Shown here in pieces: positions 37,278-41,369 of a stretch of DNA of 41,369 nucleotides. The DNA lies in NCBI GenBank assembly GCA_011053145.1, contig DRLC01000183.1:1-41369 (forward strand), given 5' to 3'. Every line of letters starts with the position of its first letter. Positions within the stretch are counted from its first letter, which is position 1. The position numbers and the translations under genes were made by a program. The notes beneath the pieces are model-generated. The model worked only from the letters and a program-made list of their open reading frames with translations, was not told where the DNA came from and did not search any database. Source of the stretch: Planctomycetota bacterium (lineage in GTDB: Bacteria; Planctomycetota; UBA1135; GCA-002686595).

Positions 37278-38549
37278 ATGCCCATCTTCGAATACAAGGC
37301 CTACGCCCCGGGCGGGGCGACGAAGACCGGCGTCATCGATGCGGACACGCCGCGCGAGGCGCGTCAGCGTCTGCGGCGCGACAACCTCCTGGTCAGCGAC
37401 CTGCGCCAGCTCAAGTCCGGACGCAAGAGGCGCGCGGGAGCGAAGGATTCCGGCGGCAAGGAAAGCGTCCTGCAACGCATGCAGCGGGCACGCCTCGCCC
37501 AGCGCAATGGACCGGCCGGCAAGGACATCGAGACGGTCGCGGCGATCACGCGCCAGCTCGGCACCCTACTCGGCGCCGGGATCGCGATGGCGGACGCGTT
37601 GAACGCGATCATCGACCAGTCCCAGACCCGGCGCATCGAGACGATCTTTCGTTCGATCAAGGAGCGCATCACCCAGGGGAGCTCCCTCGGGGACGCGCTC
37701 GCCGAGTACCCGCACCTGTTCAGCGACCTGTACGTGAACATGGTCCGAGCGGGCGAGGCGACCGGGCAGGTGGACATCGTCCTGCAGCGACTCGCCGACT
37801 TCCTGCAACGCCAACGCGCCCTGACGCGCAAGGTCGTCTCGGCCCTGACCTATCCTGCCCTGATGGTCGTGATCGGAATCCTGGTGGTCAGCATCCTCGT
37901 GACCGTCGTGGTCCCGAAGATCACCGACATGCTCCAGGACACCGGGCAGACGATGCCGGCTCCCACCAAGGTCCTGATCGCGGTCAGCGACTGGGCCCGC
38001 GTCTATTGGTTCATCCCGCTGCTCGCGATCGCGGCCTTCTCCTACGTCTTCAGCAGGATCTACAAGACCGACAAGGGCCAGCTCGTGATCGACCGGTTCT
38101 GGCTCAAGATCCCGGTCATCGGTGAGCTGCTCCGCAAGCAGGCGGTGACCCGCTTCACGCGCACCCTTTCGACCCTGCTCTCCAGCGGTGTCGCCGCGGT
38201 CGCCAGCCTCGAGATCACCCAGAACGTCGTCGGCAACCGCGTGATCGCGGACGCCACCGGCTATATCAAGACGCGCATCCTCGAGGGGGCGGACATTGCA
38301 ACGTCCCTCAAACAAACCGGCGCATTCCCCTCCGTAGTCGGCTACATGGTCGCCGTCGGAGAACAGTCCGGTCAGCTCGAGGAAATGCTCGACCGGATCG
38401 CCGACGCGTACGATGAAGAGATCGAGGTGGTCACCGAGCGGGCGACGACCCTGCTCGAACCCCTGATGATCATCGTCCTCGCCGCGATCGTCGGCTTCAT
38501 CGTCTGGGCCATCGTCCTCCCCATCCTCCAGGTCGGCTCGATCGGCTGA
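37278..38549 (+). CDS. gspF: Type II secretion inner membrane protein GspF
   Basis: Inner membrane platform protein of 423 residues with two T2SSF domains (about 85-210 and 290-412), each showing a TRQLGTLLGAGI- or TRTLSTLLSSGV-type opening and a GE.(S/T)GQ turn (VRAGEATGQVD, VAVGEQSGQLEEM). Three membrane helices are visible: near 190-215 (ALMVVIGILVVSILVTVVV), 240-265 and 400-420 (MIIVLAAIVGFIVWAIVLPI). The N-terminus MPIFEYKAYAPGG is typical. Between residues 45 and 75 there is a Lys/Arg-rich linker. 29 bases separate it from gspG. Confidence 0.95.
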   Translation: MPIFEYKAYAPGGATKTGVIDADTPREARQRLRRDNLLVSDLRQLKSGRKRRAGAKDSGGKESVLQRMQRARLAQRNGPAGKDIETVAAITRQLGTLLGAGIAMADALNAIIDQSQTRRIETIFRSIKERITQGSSLGDALAEYPHLFSDLYVNMVRAGEATGQVDIVLQRLADFLQRQRALTRKVVSALTYPALMVVIGILVVSILVTVVVPKITDMLQDTGQTMPAPTKVLIAVSDWARVYWFIPLLAIAAFSYVFSRIYKTDKGQLVIDRFWLKIPVIGELLRKQAVTRFTRTLSTLLSSGVAAVASLEITQNVVGNRVIADATGYIKTRILEGADIATSLKQTGAFPSVVGYMVAVGEQSGQLEEMLDRIADAYDEEIEVVTERATTLLEPLMIIVLAAIVGFIVWAIVLPILQVGSIG

Positions 38550-38578
38550 CCCCACCGCAGCACCCCCACCTACTCGTC

Positions 38579-39016
38579 ATGCAAACCTTCCAACCCACAC
38601 GCAGCGCCCGCCGCTCGGCGTTCACGCTCGCCGAGCTCATGGTGGTCATCGTGATCATCGGCCTGCTCGCCACACTCGTCGTTCCAAACGTGGTCGCCAA
38701 GCTCGCCGCCGCCAGCAGCAAGAAGGCCGTCGCCGACATCACGACGATTTCCGGGGCCATCGAGGAGTACACGATCAACAACAACGGTCGCTACCCCGAT
38801 TCACTCGACGTCCTGATCCAGGAAGACGAGCGCGGCTACAAGATCCTCAACCGCGACACGCTCCCCAAGGACCCCTGGGGCAATGAGTACTACTACGAGC
38901 CCCCGGTCGGCGGCGGCCAAAATTTCATCGTCGGTTCCTACGGCAAGGATGGGATTCCCGGCGGCGAAGGCGACAACGCCGACATCACGAACGTGACGAT
39001 TCGGGAGGGGAGCTGA
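38579..39016 (+). CDS. gspG: Major pseudopilin GspG
   Basis: Main pseudopilus subunit. The type III signal peptide ends SA-FTLAEL: cleavage after Ala14 rather than the more usual Gly, with Glu at +5 of the mature protein. The hydrophobic helix MVVIVIIGLLATLVVPNVV follows. The C-terminal calcium-binding part is typical, LPKDPWGNEYYYEPP and GKDGIPGGEGDNADI. Length is 145 residues. It is the first pseudopilin of four in a row and lies 12 bases upstream of gspH. Confidence 0.95.
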   Translation: MQTFQPTRSARRSAFTLAELMVVIVIIGLLATLVVPNVVAKLAAASSKKAVADITTISGAIEEYTINNNGRYPDSLDVLIQEDERGYKILNRDTLPKDPWGNEYYYEPPVGGGQNFIVGSYGKDGIPGGEGDNADITNVTIREGS

Positions 39017-39028
39017 GGCCCCCGCACC

Positions 39029-39646
39029 ATGCCCCCTTCCGTGCCCCACCGCGCCGCTCGGTCCGGCCCGCCCCCACCCGTGCGGGTTCCCGCGCGCCCG
39101 TGCGTCCGAGGGGCCGGGTTCACGTTGATCGAGTTGATGGTGGTCCTCGTGATCATGGGGCTCATGAGCGGAATCGCGCTCGTTTCCTGGCAGGCCCTAC
39201 TGCCCAACCAGGAATTCAACTCCGCGGTCCGCAAGCTCTCCGACACGCTGAACGCCACGCGCTCCGAGGCGATCGCCCGCAACCGCGAGTTCCGAATCTA
39301 CTACCAGATCGACGACGACTCCTATCGCGTGCGCACGCCGTTTCTCGACGGCGGCGGAATCGCCTACGGGGACACGGACGAGGGCCGGCTGTGGACGAAC
39401 CATGTGGGCCTCGGCGACCTGGGGATCGACATCGTCTCGGTGACGATCGATGACGAAACCTACACCGACGGGGAGGTCTACGTGCGCTTCGACCCCCTGG
39501 GAGCATCCTCCTACCACCGCGTCGTGCTGCGCCAGGAGATCTTCGACCGCGACTTCACGATCGAAGTCCTGCCTCTGACCGGAGACATCCGCTTCCACGA
39601 CGGCGTCTTCGTGCGTGAAATCGCGGACGACTCCGACTTCGAATGA
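39029..39646 (+). CDS. gspH: Minor pseudopilin, GspH-like
   Basis: Prepilin-type protein with leader cleavage Gly30-Phe31 in GAGFTLIELMVVLVIMGLMSG. The ATG gives a long, Pro/Arg-rich 30-residue leader; a GTG at 39080 would give a more usual 13-residue leader and is a fair alternative. The globular part contains FNSAVRKLSDTLNATRSEAIARNREFRIYY, the GspH/FimT-type helix and strand, followed by a long beta-rich region. 205 residues. GspH versus another minor pseudopilin is judged by position (after gspG) and the NATRSEAI motif. Its stop overlaps the next gene by four bases. Confidence 0.82.
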   Translation: MPPSVPHRAARSGPPPPVRVPARPCVRGAGFTLIELMVVLVIMGLMSGIALVSWQALLPNQEFNSAVRKLSDTLNATRSEAIARNREFRIYYQIDDDSYRVRTPFLDGGGIAYGDTDEGRLWTNHVGLGDLGIDIVSVTIDDETYTDGEVYVRFDPLGASSYHRVVLRQEIFDRDFTIEVLPLTGDIRFHDGVFVREIADDSDFE

Positions 39647-40233
39647 AGCTCTTCCATCCCAAGCGTCCAAGTCCCCTGCACGCCGGGTTCACCCTGGCCG
39701 AGGTCGCGGTGACGCTCGTGATCGTCGGGATCACGCTCATGCTCGTGATGGAGGGTTTGAATTCCTCCCGCACCACGTCGGCCCAGGCCAGCAACCGCAA
39801 GATCGCGATGCAACTCGCGTTGGTCACGATCGGTCGTGTCGAGGCCGGCCTCTTCTGGAACGAGCTCGACGGGCTTCCCGGCACGCTGTACGGCTCCTAT
39901 TCCGAGGAGGGGTATCCCGAGTTCTCCTGGGAGCTGATCATCGGCGACGAGGAATTCCCCGACGTGGAACAGACCTACGAGGACGGGGATCTCTTCGACA
40001 GCTTCGAGTACCGTCGCCAACAGCGCCTCTCCTCCTCCGAGACGAGCACGGACCGCGAGCCCTACGCCGATACCGGGACCACCGGCGGCCCCTACGAACG
40101 GGCCGCGGTGCGCGTCACCTTCCCGAAGTTCGGCACCGCACCGAACACGCTCATCCTCGAGCGTTGGATCCCACTGGAGCAGGTCTTCGGTCAGGGCGAT
40201 GAGGACCCCTCGAGCCAGGAACAGGCGCCATGA
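39643..40233 (+). CDS. gspI: Minor pseudopilin, GspI-like
   Basis: Leader cleavage is Gly15-Phe16 in HAGFTLAEVAVTLVIVGI, with Glu at +5. The hydrophobic helix then leads into SSRTTSAQASNRKIAMQLALVTIGRVEAG, matching the GspI region that packs on GspJ/K, and an acidic beta domain of about 130 residues. It is 196 residues, larger than most GspI (about 125). Overlaps gspH and gspJ with ATGA on both sides, so it is translationally coupled to them. Assignment rests largely on gene order. Confidence 0.75.
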   Translation: MKLFHPKRPSPLHAGFTLAEVAVTLVIVGITLMLVMEGLNSSRTTSAQASNRKIAMQLALVTIGRVEAGLFWNELDGLPGTLYGSYSEEGYPEFSWELIIGDEEFPDVEQTYEDGDLFDSFEYRRQQRLSSSETSTDREPYADTGTTGGPYERAAVRVTFPKFGTAPNTLILERWIPLEQVFGQGDEDPSSQEQAP

Positions 40234-41189
40234 GTCCCTCCCGCGATCGTCGAGGCTTCACCCTCATCGAGGTCCTCCTGACCCTTCTGATCATGACCGG
40301 GATCATGGTCACGATCACCCAGGTCCTGACCGGAGCGCGCCGCACCCGCGATGAGGTCCACAACATCCAGGAACGCCAACTCGCCGGCCCCGCCATCCTC
40401 GACCAGCTCGAACGGGATCTGCGCGGGATGTTCGTCTACGACCGCGACCCCCACGATCTGCTCCGCATCCGGGATCGCGTTCTCTCCGGCTTCGACGCGG
40501 ACACGATCGACTTCGTCACCACGACCGACGGACTCCTGCCCTGGCAGGACAATCCCTCCGAACCCTTCCGGGCAGGGGATTGGAACGAAGTCGGCTACCG
40601 CCTGCGCCCCCGGCCCGACTCGGATGAATTCCTGGAGATCTACCGCCGCGAGGGGTTCGGCGTCGACGACCGCCCGTTCGACCAGGGCCGCTACGCGCTG
40701 CTCTCCGACCGGGTCAAGGGCTTCAACATCGAGGTCTACGAGGAGGATGGCCCGGACACCGACCCCACGGAAGCGTGGGACGGAGAAGAGGGCGGGGCCG
40801 ATTCCGAGTTCGTCGGCATCCCCGCGCGCATCGAAGTCTTCCTGACGATCGAGATGGCCCCGCGCCTCGCCCGCGAACAGCTCATCATCGACCGCCGCAC
40901 CCTGACCTACAGCCGGATCATCCGCTTCCCGGCCTACCTCCGCAAAACGATCGACACCGCGCCGATCCCCGCGATTCCCGTCCTCACGCCGCCGGTCGCC
41001 TATGTTCCGGGGGGCGGTTCCGACGCGGGCGGCGGAGGTGGTGGTGGGGGTCTCCTCGCTCCGGAGGACCCGAATGCCCCGGCAGGCGGGGAAGGCGGAG
41101 GCGACGGCGGAGGCGACGACAACCCCTTCGGCGGTGCGGGCTCCTCCGGCGGGACCGATGACCTCTTCGGCGGCGGCTCCTCGCGCTAG
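40230..41189 (+). CDS. gspJ: Minor pseudopilin, GspJ-like, with glycine-rich C-terminus
   Basis: Leader cleavage is Gly9-Phe10 in RRGFTLIEVLLTLLIMTG, Glu at +5. QLAGPAILDQLERDLRGMFVYDR and the following beta region match GspJ; ITQVLTGARRTRDEVHN is the helix exit. At 319 residues it is unusually long because the last 70 or so residues (after LTPPVAYVPGGGS) are Gly/Ala/Ser/Asp-rich and repetitive, probably disordered. The gene ends at TAG 41189, followed directly by a structured non-coding stretch. GspK would be expected next but is not in the window. Confidence 0.8.
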   Translation: MSPSRDRRGFTLIEVLLTLLIMTGIMVTITQVLTGARRTRDEVHNIQERQLAGPAILDQLERDLRGMFVYDRDPHDLLRIRDRVLSGFDADTIDFVTTTDGLLPWQDNPSEPFRAGDWNEVGYRLRPRPDSDEFLEIYRREGFGVDDRPFDQGRYALLSDRVKGFNIEVYEEDGPDTDPTEAWDGEEGGADSEFVGIPARIEVFLTIEMAPRLAREQLIIDRRTLTYSRIIRFPAYLRKTIDTAPIPAIPVLTPPVAYVPGGGSDAGGGGGGGGLLAPEDPNAPAGGEGGGDGGGDDNPFGGAGSSGGTDDLFGGGSSR

Positions 41190-41244
41190 CCCGGGTTATT
41201 CATGAGCCTGTGCACCAGGCACAGCAACTCGTTTCCGGATGGTG

Positions 41245-41366
41245 CTTTGCGATTCCTGACCCCGGAAGGTAAGCCCCGGTCCGCGAAGCGGATTCAAGGG
41301 ATCCAGTGGATCCCTTGAAAGGGGATCCCCCCTGACGGGTCGACGAGGACGGCAGGAATCGCAAAG
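41245..41366. repeat. 14-base inverted repeat enclosing hairpins
   Basis: CTTTGCGATTCCTG at 41245-41258 is the exact reverse complement of CAGGAATCGCAAAG at 41353-41366; 94 bases lie between them. Beyond the arms the match breaks down. Such a pair could be terminal repeats of a small element or the base of a large RNA stem. Confidence 0.85.
41293..41319. repeat. Perfect 13-base-pair hairpin
   Basis: TTCAAGGGATCCA and TGGATCCCTTGAA with a single central G. It is directly preceded by a 5-base-pair hairpin and followed by the GGGGATCCCC palindrome. On the plus strand no T-run follows, so it is a doubtful intrinsic terminator for the gsp genes despite its strength. Confidence 0.85.
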
Positions 41367-41369
41367 TGC

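Larger units (their letters stand above)
41190..41369. other. Structured non-coding region downstream of gspJ
   Basis: No coding sequence is credible here. The stretch begins CCCGGGTTATTCATGAGCC and holds hairpins at 41208-41224 (CTGTGC/GCACAG), 41280-41292 (TCCGC/GCGGA), 41293-41319 and 41321-41330 (GGGGATCCCC), plus a long-range inverted repeat. It could be a strong terminator array, an intergenic repeat or the edge of a mobile element. The right part lies outside the window. Confidence 0.6.

Noticed and set aside
41190-41369. Integron attC site
   Set aside because: The arms lack the RYYYAAC/GTTRRRY core pair and there is no cassette-like gene or integrase.

Overview
This 41.4 kb window is high-GC (about two-thirds G+C by eye), densely packed chromosomal DNA from a Gram-negative bacterium. 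The outer membrane is implied by a type II secretion secretin and pseudopilins. A GldA/GldF/GldG-like ABC cluster with a DUF4340 protein, an FHA plus Ser/Thr kinase receptor, an NtrB/NtrC pair, sporadic Shine-Dalgarno sites and many 4-base ATGA/GTGA gene overlaps would suit a Planctomycetota-like lineage. That placement is an inference; no rRNA or other decisive marker is present. I see no tRNA, rRNA, CRISPR array, prophage or complete insertion sequence.

Left part (1-6121): the end of a secreted-type serine carboxypeptidase (S10) converges on a minus-strand cluster that reads gap, pgk, rpe, accD, panB in transcription order. It joins lower glycolysis, a pentose-phosphate enzyme, the first step of fatty acid synthesis and pantothenate (CoA) synthesis. 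The GAPDH carries an unusual Lys/Arg-rich C-terminal tail.

Centre-left (6429-13919), plus strand: tilS, a YggS-type PLP protein, a 950-residue FHA-kinase receptor, a degenerate purine nucleoside phosphorylase relative coupled to purN, and a membrane-anchored thioredoxin with a CINC motif.

Centre (14003-26724), minus strand: mrfA-mrfB (YprA/YprB-type DNA repair helicase and DEDD exonuclease, overlapping by GTGA), a small unknown protein, a double-length M16 zinc protease, and an ABC operon read GldA-like ATPase, GldF-like permease, GldG-like protein, DUF4340 protein.

Centre-right (26988-33069): dnaK, with an NtrC-type sigma-54 activator and its soluble NtrB-type kinase directly upstream. The dnaK leader contains a near-consensus sigma-54 promoter, a palindrome at enhancer distance and a leader hairpin, which suggests, but does not prove, that the pair controls dnaK. 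Divergent to the kinase is a fusion of a Sua5/TsaC domain with a YwlE-type protein-arginine phosphatase domain, a possible link to protein quality control. An orphan PtsN-type EIIA follows on the minus strand.

Right end (33307-41189), plus strand: a type II secretion operon gspD-E-F-G-H-I-J. It is followed by 180 bases of non-coding DNA packed with hairpins and bracketed by a 14-base inverted repeat, possibly the edge of a mobile element. The rest of the operon (gspK-L-M) is not visible.

The best candidates for something undescribed are the dnaK/NtrBC regulatory arrangement, the Sua5-YwlE fusion, the basic-tailed GAPDH, the degenerate nucleoside phosphorylase, the long unknown ectodomain of the FHA-kinase and the structured terminal element.
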